The notes under the pieces: generated by a model
What the model saw: only the letters and a program-made list of their open reading frames with translations
Database searches by the model: none
What the model was told of the DNA's origin: nothing
Position numbers and translations under genes: made by a program
Shown here: positions 42,043 through 50,425 of the stretch, piece by piece
Layout of the letters: every line of letters starts with the position of its first letter
Numbering within the stretch: position 1 is the stretch's first letter
Source of the DNA: Calidihabitans tengchongensis
Lineage (GTDB): Bacteria; Sysuimicrobiota; Sysuimicrobiia; Sysuimicrobiales; Kaftiobacteriaceae
Assembly: GCA_031459615.1 (NCBI GenBank)
Contig: JAVKIE010000005.1
Location: 147,212-211,211, forward strand
Length of the DNA: 64,000 nt
Reading direction: 5' to 3'

Positions 42043-42965
42043 CGCTGCCGGTGGTCCTGGCCGACGTGGAGGCCGCCCGGGCGCGCATCGCCCCGCATGT
42101 GCGCCAGACCCCCCTGCACCCCTGGAACGGGGGGCTGGCGCTGAAGCTGGAGAACCTGCAGGTGACCGGGTCATTCAAGGTCCGGGGCGCCTTCAACCAC
42201 GTCCTCGCCCGGCGGAATGAGTGCGCGGCCGGAGTGGTGACCGCGTCGTCGGGCAACCACGGCACGGCGGTGGCCCACGTGGCCCGGGCGCTCGGCCTGC
42301 CCGCGGTGGTGGTCGTGCCCGAGGATGTGGCGGCGGTGAAGGCCCAGGCCATCCAAGCGGCGGGGGCGGAACTGGTCCGGCGGGGCCGTTTCTCCCGGGA
42401 GCGCCTGGCCCTGGCCCGGGAGCTGGCCGAAAGCCGCGGGCTGCACGAGGTCCCGCCGTTTGATGACCCGCTGGTCATCGCCGGTCAGGGAACCGTGGGG
42501 CTGGAGATCGTGCGCCAGTATCCCGACGTCGAGGTGGTCTACGTCCCCGTGAGCGGCGGAGGCCTGCTGTCGGGGATCGCGGTGGCGGTGAAGGCCCTGC
42601 GGCCGCGCGCCCGGGTGGTGGGGGTCGAGCCCGCGGGGGCCGACAGGTTCCGGCGGTCCCGCGCGGCGGGCCGTCCGGTGGCCCTGGAACGCGCCGAGAC
42701 CGTCGCCGACGGCCTGCGGGTCCTGGCCCCGGGGACGCTCACCTGGCAGATCGCCGACAGCCTGGTGGACGAGTTCGTGGCCGTCTCCGATGACCGGATC
42801 GTGGCGGCAGCCCGCCGCCTGCTGGAGGAGGTCAAGGTCGTGGCGGAGCCTTCGGGGGCGGCCTCGGTGGCCGCCGCGCTGGCGGAGGCCCGCCCAAGGT
42901 CGGTGGCCGTCGTGAGCGGAGGCAACGCCGACAGGGAGTTTCTTAGAGGCCTGCTGGCTCCCTGA
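42039..42965 (+). CDS. PLP-dependent serine/threonine dehydratase-like protein
   Basis: A 308-aa fold-type II PLP enzyme: PLP lysine in GSFKVRGAF (Lys47), SSGNHGTAVAHVARALGLP, the phosphate-binding VSGGGLLSGIAVAVK and VVSGGNADREFL. There is no C-terminal ACT regulatory domain, as in catabolic threonine dehydratases and serine racemases. Its overlap with gcvPB suggests use of serine made with glycine-derived one-carbon units, yielding pyruvate; threonine or racemase activity is equally possible. Confidence 0.9.
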   Translation: MTLPVVLADVEAARARIAPHVRQTPLHPWNGGLALKLENLQVTGSFKVRGAFNHVLARRNECAAGVVTASSGNHGTAVAHVARALGLPAVVVVPEDVAAVKAQAIQAAGAELVRRGRFSRERLALARELAESRGLHEVPPFDDPLVIAGQGTVGLEIVRQYPDVEVVYVPVSGGGLLSGIAVAVKALRPRARVVGVEPAGADRFRRSRAAGRPVALERAETVADGLRVLAPGTLTWQIADSLVDEFVAVSDDRIVAAARRLLEEVKVVAEPSGAASVAAALAEARPRSVAVVSGGNADREFLRGLLAP

Positions 42966-43021
42966 GGGCCCTGAATCGGCCCTTCCCCTCATCCGTACCG
43001 CACCTACGTTCGCGAACCCCC

Positions 43022-43049
43022 TTGAAATCGTACATATGTTCGCTATAAT
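43022..43049 (+). promoter_or_regulatory. lexA promoter with overlapping SOS box
   Basis: TTGAAA (43022-43027), a 16-nt spacer and TATAAT (43044-43049). The sequence CGTACATATGTTCG (43029-43042) occupies the spacer and matches the Bacillus/Mycobacterium LexA box CGAAC-N4-GTTCG with one mismatch. This predicts autorepression of the lexA operon. Confidence 0.8.
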
Positions 43050-43070
43050 GTGTGCGGAGGTGAGTCCGCC

Positions 43071-43700
43071 GTGACCGCGGCCCTGACCGACAGGCAGCGA
43101 CAGGTTCTGGACTACATCGCATCCTCGATCCGCACCAGGGGCATCGTGCCCTCGGTGCGGGAGATCGGCCAGGCCCTGGGCCTGAGATCCCCGTCGACCG
43201 TCCACCAGCACCTACTGGCCCTGGAGCGCAAGGGGTACATCCGCCGCCACGGAGACCGCATGCGCGTTCTGGAGGTCCTGGACCGGCGCCTGCTGCCGTC
43301 GGGAGAGGAGGTGGCCCACCTGCCCCTGGTGGGTCGGGTGTCGGCGGGCCTCCCGGTGCTGGCCCAGGAGAACGTGGAAGAGATGATTCCGGTTCCCCGC
43401 CGGATGGTCGGCTGGCAGGACGACAACTGCTTCCTGCTCACGGTGCGGGGGGACAGCATGTCCGGCGCCGGGATCCTCGACGGGGACATGGTCGTCGTGC
43501 GGTCGCAGCCCACCGCGGCGGTGGGGGACGTGATCGTCGCCCTGATCGGGGAGGAAGCCACCGTGAAGCGCCTAGCTGCCGACGGTGGCCGCCCGTACCT
43601 CAAGCCGGAAAACCCCGCCTACCCGCCGATCCGGGGCGAGTTTGAGATCATCGGCAAGGTGGTCGGCCTGCTCCGTCGGTACGCGGGAGGCACCGGATGA
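43071..43700 (+). CDS. lexA: LexA repressor
   Basis: SOS repressor, 209 aa from a GTG preceded by GCGGAGGTGA. The N-terminal winged helix has LTDRQRQVLDYIASSI and PSVREIGQALGLRSPSTVHQHLLALERKGYI. The self-cleavage site is Ala92-Gly93 in VGRVSAGLP, and the catalytic pair is Ser129 (VRGDSMSGAGI) and Lys166 (EEATVKRL). An SOS box overlaps its promoter. The stop overlaps the next ATG, so two further genes are in the same transcript. Confidence 0.97.
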   Translation: MTAALTDRQRQVLDYIASSIRTRGIVPSVREIGQALGLRSPSTVHQHLLALERKGYIRRHGDRMRVLEVLDRRLLPSGEEVAHLPLVGRVSAGLPVLAQENVEEMIPVPRRMVGWQDDNCFLLTVRGDSMSGAGILDGDMVVVRSQPTAAVGDVIVALIGEEATVKRLAADGGRPYLKPENPAYPPIRGEFEIIGKVVGLLRRYAGGTG

Positions 43701-43894
43701 GCGTTCTGGTCCGCGGGCAGATCGCCGGATGGCCGGGACCCCGCCGGTCGCTCGTGCGGGGAGTGTTCGCCGGCGTGGCGGCGTGGCGGGCGCGGATGGC
43801 CGATGACCGGGAGATGGTGGGGGTGAAACTGCTCCTGCTGGCCGCGGTGGTAGCCCTGGCCCTCTTCTGGGAGGTGCCCGACTGGGCCCCGTGA
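43697..43894 (+). CDS. Small membrane protein in the lexA operon, function unknown
   Basis: A 65-aa protein with a basic N-terminal half (several Arg) and one C-terminal hydrophobic helix (VGVKLLLLAAVVALALFWEV). Its ATG overlaps the lexA stop, and its stop overlaps the GTG of the next gene, so the coupling on both sides supports a real gene. The size and SOS context recall small SOS-induced division inhibitors such as YneA or SidA, but there is no LysM domain or clear similarity. Confidence 0.65.
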   Translation: MSVLVRGQIAGWPGPRRSLVRGVFAGVAAWRARMADDREMVGVKLLLLAAVVALALFWEVPDWAP

Positions 43895-44340
43895 TCTGGA
43901 CCGAGGTGGAGGCGGCGGCCGTGACTGCTGGCGTCCGGGTGGGGGCGGGCGTGGTCATCCGGGCTCCCGACGGAACTCCTCTGGCTGTGCTGGGCAGGGC
44001 CGTCTCCTCCGGATCGCGCCAGGAAGCGCTGTACCGGGCGATCCTCGCGGCCCTCCTGCGGGCCCGCCGGATGGGCGTCCGGGCGGTCCGCCTGTCGGTG
44101 GACGACGCCGACCTGACCGGCCAGCTGTGCGGCCGCCGCGACATCCCCCCCGCGCTCATCGGCCTGTACCTCCAGGCCCGGGCTCTGCTCAACGCGTATC
44201 GCCGCCGGGAGGTGCGCCGGCTGGAGACGCCCAGCGCGGCGGCGCTGGAGGCGGCCCGGCGGGCGCTCGAGGGGGAGGAGGCGTCCGACGGGGAGGACGA
44301 GGCGGAGTCCCTCCCGCTGTGGCGGCTCGTCGCCCGCTGA
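43891..44340 (+). CDS. RNase H-like domain protein in the lexA operon
   Basis: A 149-aa protein whose pattern (GVVIRAPDGTPLAVLGRAVSSGSRQEALYRAILAALLRARRMGVRAVRLSVDDADLTGQL) resembles the RNase HI/reverse-transcriptase-like family: a beta-hairpin, an acidic residue in the QEALYRA helix, and an Asp at the end of the next strand. The first catalytic Asp expected in the N-terminal strand is not clear (WTEVEA instead), so activity is doubtful. GTG start overlapping the preceding stop. Acidic C-terminal tail (EGEEASDGEDEAES). Confidence 0.65.
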   Translation: MIWTEVEAAAVTAGVRVGAGVVIRAPDGTPLAVLGRAVSSGSRQEALYRAILAALLRARRMGVRAVRLSVDDADLTGQLCGRRDIPPALIGLYLQARALLNAYRRREVRRLETPSAAALEAARRALEGEEASDGEDEAESLPLWRLVAR

Positions 44341-44385
44341 AGGACGGGCCCGCCCACGGTGGAACCTTCAGGGCGGGACCCCTGG

Positions 44386-44898
44386 ATGGAGCACACCGAC
44401 ATCACCCGCCTGCTGGCCGAGGGCGACCGGCTGATGCAGGCCGGCGACTTCGCGGCGGCCGAGGCCGTGTTCACCCGCATCCTGGGCCTGGCTCCCGACT
44501 CGGCGGTGGCCCTCAGCAAACTGGGCGCCGCGCTGGCCCAGCAGGGCCGCCTGGACGAGGCCCTGGACGCGCTGACCCGCGCCGTGGCGCTCCAGCCTGC
44601 CTACGCGCCGGCCTACAACAACCTGGGCAACGTCTATCGCGAAAAAGGAATGACCGACCAGGCCCTGGCTGCCTATCGGCGGGCCGTGGAGCTGGATCCG
44701 AACTACTGGGTGGCTCACCAGAACCTGGGGGCGCTGTACCGCCACCTGGGACAGCTGGACGAGGCGGTGCGGCATTTCAAGATCGCCCACCGCCTCTCCC
44801 TGCGCCGCCCCGCACCTTCCGCCGGTCCGACCCGCCCGGGCTGCCTGCCGGCGGTGGTGGCCGTCGCGGCCATCGTGGCGGGCGTGCTGTTGCGGTGA
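44386..44898 (+). CDS. TPR-repeat protein with C-terminal membrane anchor
   Basis: About 170 aa from the ATG at 44386 (a GTG at 44359 would add nine residues). Residues 5 to about 135 hold about four tetratricopeptide repeats (for example AYNNLGNVYREKGMTDQALAAYRRAVELDPN). A Pro-rich linker is followed by a final hydrophobic helix (LPAVVAVAAIVAGVLL), suggesting a tail-anchored scaffold facing the cytoplasm. Partner unknown. It is convergent with the S2P-CBS gene, 6 bp away. Confidence 0.85.
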   Translation: MEHTDITRLLAEGDRLMQAGDFAAAEAVFTRILGLAPDSAVALSKLGAALAQQGRLDEALDALTRAVALQPAYAPAYNNLGNVYREKGMTDQALAAYRRAVELDPNYWVAHQNLGALYRHLGQLDEAVRHFKIAHRLSLRRPAPSAGPTRPGCLPAVVAVAAIVAGVLLR

Positions 44899-44904
44899 CG
44901 CCGG

Positions 44905-46026
44905 TCAGGGGATCTCCCCCAGTTCCTCCCGCAGGCGCAGGAGGTGCAGCAGGTCGCTGCGGGTGAGGATCCCCACCAGGGTGCCGTCGTCGTCCACCAC
45001 CAGCACGCGGCCGATGCCGTCCTGGGTCATGCGCTCGAAGGCCTCGTAGGCGGACGCCCCCGGGCGGACCGTGCGCAGCCGGTGCAGCGGCGTCATCACG
45101 TCCCGCACGGTGGCCACGGCCCGCCGCTCCCGGGGGATCTCCTTGACATCCTGCAGGGTGACGATCCCCAGCAGGCGGTCCCCCCACACCACCGGAAACC
45201 CTCCGTGCTTGAGGGGAAGGAAGTACTCCGAGATCAGCTCGTCCAGCGTCAGGGAGGGGTCCACGGTGTGGAGGGCGCGGCTCATCACGTCTGCCACGCG
45301 GACGTCGCCCAGGGCCTGGCGCAGCAGGACCTGCTGGTACCCGGCCTGGGCTCCCGCGTCCAGGAACCATCCCAGGAGCAACAACCACAGTCCCCCCACC
45401 ACGTTGCCGGTGAAGGCCAGCAGGATTCCGGCAGCGATGAACGCCACCGCCACCCCCTGTCCGGCGCGGGAGGCAACGCGGGTGGCGTGGGTGAGGTCGC
45501 CGGTCACGCTCCAGATCAGCGCCCGCAGCGCCCGCCCGCCGTCCAGGGGGAATCCCGGGATCATGTTGAAGACCGCCAGGCCCGTGTTGGCCCACGCCAG
45601 GTATCCGGCCAGGGCGCCCAGGGCGGTGTCCGCCGCCGCCCACCGGCCCGCCGCGGCCAGGGCGGCCACCCCGAGGCTGGTCGCGGGGCCCGCCAGCGCC
45701 ACCGCCAGTTCGGCCGACGGGGTGGGCGGCTCGCGGACGATGTGGGCGACGCCCCCGAACAGGAACAGCACGATGCTGCGGGTGCGGATGCCGTAGCGGC
45801 GGGCCATCAGGGCGTGCCCCACCTCGTGGGCCACCACCGAGCCGAACAGCAGCACGGCAGCCAGGAGTCCCATCGCCCAGTACGTGTCGGGGGGCAGGCC
45901 GGGGGCGCGGGTGGGGAAATAGGTGCGGGCCAGGGACCACGTCAGGACCCACAGGGCGATGAACCACGTGTAGTGCACGCCCACAGGGATCCCGACAACC
46001 CGGCCCAGCCGCACGGCGCCGCGCAT
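44905..46026 (-). CDS. Site-2 protease (M50) with C-terminal CBS domains
   Basis: A 373-aa intramembrane zinc protease. The zinc motif VVAHEVGHALMARRYG (His67, Glu68, His71) is in the second hydrophobic segment, and the third ligand is in NMIPGFPLDGGRALRAL. Residues about 245-300 and 310-365 are two CBS domains (VADVMSRALHTVDPSLTLDELISEY and VRDVMTPLHRLRTVRPGASAYEAFERM), which usually sense adenosine nucleotides. It resembles SpoIVFB-like and archaeal S2P-CBS proteins. One of the few minus-strand genes to the right of the origin. Confidence 0.92.
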   Translation of the reverse strand: MRGAVRLGRVVGIPVGVHYTWFIALWVLTWSLARTYFPTRAPGLPPDTYWAMGLLAAVLLFGSVVAHEVGHALMARRYGIRTRSIVLFLFGGVAHIVREPPTPSAELAVALAGPATSLGVAALAAAGRWAAADTALGALAGYLAWANTGLAVFNMIPGFPLDGGRALRALIWSVTGDLTHATRVASRAGQGVAVAFIAAGILLAFTGNVVGGLWLLLLGWFLDAGAQAGYQQVLLRQALGDVRVADVMSRALHTVDPSLTLDELISEYFLPLKHGGFPVVWGDRLLGIVTLQDVKEIPRERRAVATVRDVMTPLHRLRTVRPGASAYEAFERMTQDGIGRVLVVDDDGTLVGILTRSDLLHLLRLREELGEIP

Positions 46027-46148
46027 GGATGGATACAGAATACTTCGCCCAGGCGTCGCCCGTTCCCCGCCGCGACGCCGGGGGCGGGTGGGGAACCCGG
46101 CCGCCGGCGGCGAACCGGTACTGCTTAGACCCCTGTGGGAGGGATCCG

Positions 46149-46763
46149 ATGGTGAGAGTGCTGCCCCGGGAAGAAACGTTCTTCGACCTGCTCAACCAGG
46201 CGGCCCAGGTGATCCTCGAGGCCGCGCGGGCGCTGCGCGATCTGCTGGACGACTACCGCGATGTGGACCGCCGCGCGGAAGCCATCAAGGCGCTGGAGGA
46301 CCGGGGCGACTCCATCGCTCACGCCGTCATCGACCGCCTCAACCGCACGTTCGTGACGCCGCTGGACCGGGAGGACATCTTCGCCCTCATCAAGCAGCTG
46401 GACAACGTCCTGGACTGGATCGAGGCCACCTCGGCCCGGCTGGCGGTCTACCGCATCCCCCACTCCACCCCGGAAGCCCGGGAGCTGGCCCACATCATCG
46501 TCAGCCAGTGCGAGGCCATCGCGGAGGCGATCCGCCACCTCCGGCGGCCCGACCGGGCCGCCGGCCCGGTGCAGGAGATCAACCGGCTTGAAAACCTGGC
46601 CGACCACGTGCAGCGGGACGCCATCGCCCGGCTGTTCGCCGACGCCCCCGACCCCATCACGGTCATCAAGTGGAAGGAGATCTACGAGACGCTGGAGCAG
46701 GCCACCGATCAGGCCGAGGACGTGGCCAACGTGATCGAGAGCATCCACACCAAGAACCTGTGA
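46149..46763 (+). CDS. DUF47 / PhoU-like phosphate transport regulator
   Basis: A 204-aa all-helical protein of the DUF47 family: FFDLLNQAAQVILEAARALRDLL, IKALEDRGDSIAHAVIDRLNRTFVTPLDREDIFALIKQLDNVLDWIEA and a C-terminal IKWKEIYETLEQATDQAEDVANVIESI. DUF47 proteins pair with Pit-type phosphate transporters and are thought to regulate them. The stop overlaps the GTG of the pit gene. The ATG follows GTGGGAGGGATCCG. Confidence 0.93.
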   Translation: MVRVLPREETFFDLLNQAAQVILEAARALRDLLDDYRDVDRRAEAIKALEDRGDSIAHAVIDRLNRTFVTPLDREDIFALIKQLDNVLDWIEATSARLAVYRIPHSTPEARELAHIIVSQCEAIAEAIRHLRRPDRAAGPVQEINRLENLADHVQRDAIARLFADAPDPITVIKWKEIYETLEQATDQAEDVANVIESIHTKNL

Positions 46764-47752
46764 CCCCCCTGCCCGCCGGCCTCATCCCCGTCCTGCTCCT
46801 GGTGCTGGCGGCGGAGTTTGTCAACGGGTGGACCGACGCCCCCAACGCCATCGCCACCGTGGTCAGCACCCGGGTCCTGACCCCCGGCCAGGCGCTGGTG
46901 GTGGCCAGCGTCCTGAACGTGCTGGGGGTCCTGAGCGGACAGGCGGTGGCTGCCACCATCGGCCGGGGGATTGTGGACGCCGCCGTCATCGACACGGTCA
47001 CCATCGCCGCCGCCATGGTGGCCATCGTGGTGTGGAGCACCCTGGCCTGGACCCGGGGCCTGCCCACCAGCGAGAGCCACGCCCTGGTGGCCTCCCTGGC
47101 GGGGGCCGGGCTGGCCACCGCCGGCCCGCGGGTCCTGCTGTGGGAGGGGTGGCAGAAGGTGCTGCTGGGGCTGGCCTTCTCCACCTTCCTGGGATTCGGC
47201 GGCGGGTTTGTCCTGATGGTGGCCATCACCTGGGGATTCCGCCGGATGCCCCTGGGATCGGTGCGGCGGCTGTTCGGCCGACTGCAGGTGCTGTCGGCGG
47301 GGTTCATGGCCTTCAGCCACGGCAGCAACGACGGCCAGAAGTTCATGGGCGTCTTCACCCTGGCGCTGGTCCTGGGCGGCGTCCTGCCCGAGTTCCGCAT
47401 TCCGGTGTGGGTCGTCCTGGTGTGCGCCCTGACCATGGGGATCGGCACGGCCCTGGGCGGGTGGCGCATCGTGCACACCATGGGGCTGCGCCTGACCAAG
47501 CTGGAGCCCTACCAGGGGTTCGCGGCGGAGACGGCCGCCGCCAGCGCCATCGAGCTGGCCAGCCGTCTGGGGATTCCCCTCAGCACCACGCACACCATCA
47601 ACACCGCCATCATGGGGGTGGGTGCCACCCGCAGGCTGTCGGCGGTCCGGTGGGGTGTGGGAGCGGAGATCGTCACCGCCTGGGTGCTCACCTTTCCCGT
47701 CTGCGCCCTTCTCGCCGCCGTGGTGACCTGGGTCCTGCGCGCCGCCCTGTAG
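46760..47752 (+). CDS. pit: PiT-family inorganic phosphate transporter
   Basis: A 330-aa membrane transporter of about ten helices. Both PiT signature repeats are present: FVNGWTDAPNAIATVVSTRVLTP near the N-terminus and MAFSHGSNDGQKFMG in the middle, plus IPLSTTHTINTAIMGVGATRR near the C-terminus. It probably uses H+ or Na+ and metal-phosphate complexes. It is translationally coupled to the DUF47 gene. A GC-rich hairpin without a T-run follows the stop. Confidence 0.94.
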   Translation: MTPLPAGLIPVLLLVLAAEFVNGWTDAPNAIATVVSTRVLTPGQALVVASVLNVLGVLSGQAVAATIGRGIVDAAVIDTVTIAAAMVAIVVWSTLAWTRGLPTSESHALVASLAGAGLATAGPRVLLWEGWQKVLLGLAFSTFLGFGGGFVLMVAITWGFRRMPLGSVRRLFGRLQVLSAGFMAFSHGSNDGQKFMGVFTLALVLGGVLPEFRIPVWVVLVCALTMGIGTALGGWRIVHTMGLRLTKLEPYQGFAAETAAASAIELASRLGIPLSTTHTINTAIMGVGATRRLSAVRWGVGAEIVTAWVLTFPVCALLAAVVTWVLRAAL

Positions 47753-47808
47753 GCCCGCCCCCGGGCGGGGTCCCTTCGGGGCGGGTGGGTGCGGGGCGGC
47801 GGGTGTGG

Positions 47809-47814
47809 TATGAT
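47809..47814 (+). promoter_or_regulatory. Candidate trxA -10 (extended)
   Basis: TGG-TATGAT in the 146-bp spacer between pit and trxA, with the TG of an extended -10. A good -35 is not visible. It would give a leader of about 80 nt. A G/C-rich stretch lies upstream. Confidence 0.4.
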
Positions 47815-47898
47815 GCGGGGCGGTCGCCGCCGGGAAGACCCCGAGGGCGGGGAGGCGTTCACGCCCGTGAGGGTGCAGGCGCCCACAGGAGGATGTCA

Positions 47899-48237
47899 AT
47901 GGGAGACGTCGTGCACGTGAGCGAGCGGGACTTTGATGCGCAGGTCCTGCGGTCGGATCTGCCGGTGGTGGTGGACTTCTGGGCAGAGTGGTGCGCCCCG
48001 TGCCGGATGATCGCGCCCATCGTCGAGGACCTGGCCAGTGAGTACGCGGGGCGGGTCAAGGTGGTCAAGGTGGACGTGGACAGCAATCCCCACCTCGCCC
48101 ACCGCTACGGCATCATGAGCATCCCCACCCTGGGCGTGTTCAAGGGCGGGGAGATGGTGGACCGGGTGGTGGGCTACATGCCCAAGGCCGAACTGAAAAA
48201 GAGGCTGGAAAAGGTTCTGGGAGCCGCCGTCGGCTGA
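47899..48237 (+). CDS. trxA: Thioredoxin
   Basis: A 112-aa thioredoxin with the redox site WAEWCAPCRMIAP (Cys32, Cys35), the buried Asp in VVVDFWAEW, and the cis-proline in SIPTLGVFKGGE. It has Ala-Pro rather than the classic Gly-Pro between the cysteines, a common variant. The second ATG of ATG-TCA-ATG is chosen because it leaves 6 nt after AGGAGG. It is convergent with its reductase gene trxB, 62 bp away. Confidence 0.96.
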   Translation: MGDVVHVSERDFDAQVLRSDLPVVVDFWAEWCAPCRMIAPIVEDLASEYAGRVKVVKVDVDSNPHLAHRYGIMSIPTLGVFKGGEMVDRVVGYMPKAELKKRLEKVLGAAVG

Positions 48238-48299
48238 CCCGCCCGCGCTGGCCGGGGATCAGGGCCCGGATAAGCTGGTCCCGGATCCCGCTCCCCCGG

Positions 48300-49444
<1,145 letters not shown>

Positions 49445-49554
49445 AGACACCTCACCTGTGCGGGAGAACGCCGGCGCCCGGCGGCGCCATTCCGCGGGGC
49501 CGGCGCGGTGGGTGCTTTCGGCGGCGGCCGGCGGGCTTCCTGGCGGCGAGATAC

Positions 49555-49608
49555 CTTGACAATGCCATTGTCAAGGATCTTGACAAAGATGTTTCCAGGC
49601 AGTACGGT
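49555..49608 (+). promoter_or_regulatory. HspR operator (HAIR-like) and heat-shock operon promoter
   Basis: Perfect 21-bp palindrome at 49555-49575, arms CTTGACAATG and CATTGTCAAG around a central C. This is close to the HAIR consensus CTTGAGT-N7-ACTCAAG recognised by HspR. A second half-site (ATCTTGACA) follows at 49578. A promoter fits with TTGACA at 49580-49585, a 17-nt spacer and TACGGT at 49603-49608. HspR bound here would repress its own operon, and possibly the divergent trxB. Confidence 0.82.
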
Positions 49609-49620
49609 GGGGGGCTGGAG

Positions 49621-49947
49621 ATGGCCCGGGTGCGAGGACGGCGCGACGACATCCCGGTGTATGTCATCAGCGTGGCGGCCGACCTGACGGGCCTGCACCC
49701 GCGGACGCTGCGCATCTACGAGGAGAAAGGGCTCCTGCAGCCGGCGCGGCGCAACCACCAGCGCCTGTACTCGGAGCGGGACCTGGAGCGGGTGCGGGTG
49801 ATCCGCTACCTGACCCGGGAGGTGGGCCTGAATCTGGCCGGGGTGCGCCTGCTGCTGGAGATGTCCGAGCGGATGGACTACCGGCGGACCCGGGACGCCA
49901 TCTCCTGGGTGGTGGAACGCGCGTGGAGGAGGAGGCGACTGCCATGA
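49621..49947 (+). CDS. hspR: HspR-like MerR-family heat-shock repressor
   Basis: A 108-aa MerR-type regulator: VYVISVAADLTGLHPRTLRIYEEKGLLQPAR is the winged-helix DNA-binding domain, followed by LYSERDLERVRVIRYLTREVGLNLAGVRLLLEM. No metal- or drug-binding domain follows, as in HspR. A HAIR-like palindrome sits just upstream, and dnaK lies in the same operon. HspR needs DnaK as co-repressor in Streptomyces, so a feedback loop is expected. It is the first gene of the chaperone operon; in actinobacteria it is usually last. Confidence 0.9.
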   Translation: MARVRGRRDDIPVYVISVAADLTGLHPRTLRIYEEKGLLQPARRNHQRLYSERDLERVRVIRYLTREVGLNLAGVRLLLEMSERMDYRRTRDAISWVVERAWRRRRLP

Positions 49948-50384
49948 GCCTGATCCGGTGGGACCCCTTCGACGACCTGGCGTCGCTGCGGGAGTCCATG
50001 GACAAGCTGTTCGAGGAGTTCTTCAGCCGTCGCCCGCGGGCGCCGGTGAGCGCGTGGCAGCCGGCGGTGGAGGTGTACGAGACCGACACCGAGGTGGTGG
50101 TGCGGGCCGAGCTGCCGGGGGTGGATCCCAAGAACGTGGACGTCACCGTGACCGAGGACACCCTGACCATCAAGGGTGAAGCGCGGGCCGAGCAGGAGGA
50201 GCGGGGGCGCAACTACTACCGGCGGGAGCTGCGCTACGGCTCCTTCCTGCGCACCCTTCCCCTGCCCGCAGAGGTGCAGGGCGACAAGGCCCGTGCCTCC
50301 TACCGCAACGGCATCCTGGAGATCCGGGTGCCCAAGAGCGAGCGGGCGCGGCCCCGCGCGGTCAAGGTGGAAGTGGTGGAGTAG
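49944..50384 (+). CDS. Small heat-shock protein Hsp20
   Basis: A 146-aa alpha-crystallin-type holdase: WQPAVEVYETDTEVVVRAELPGVDPKNVDVTVTEDTLTIKGEARAEQEERGRNYYRRELRYGSFLRTLPLP and ASYRNGILEIRVPKSERARP with the C-terminal RPRAVKVEV. The ATG overlaps the hspR stop; GGAGGAGGCG precedes it. It keeps unfolding proteins soluble for the DnaK and ClpB encoded downstream. Confidence 0.93.
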   Translation: MSLIRWDPFDDLASLRESMDKLFEEFFSRRPRAPVSAWQPAVEVYETDTEVVVRAELPGVDPKNVDVTVTEDTLTIKGEARAEQEERGRNYYRRELRYGSFLRTLPLPAEVQGDKARASYRNGILEIRVPKSERARPRAVKVEVVE

Positions 50385-50425
50385 CCAGCCCGAGGAGGAG
50401 GGTGGCGCCGACAGGAGGGGCAGCC

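Noticed and set aside
47753..47780. GC-rich hairpin after pit as a Rho-independent terminator
   Set aside because: The stem is plausible but there is no T-run after it, and G+C-rich inverted repeats are frequent by chance here.
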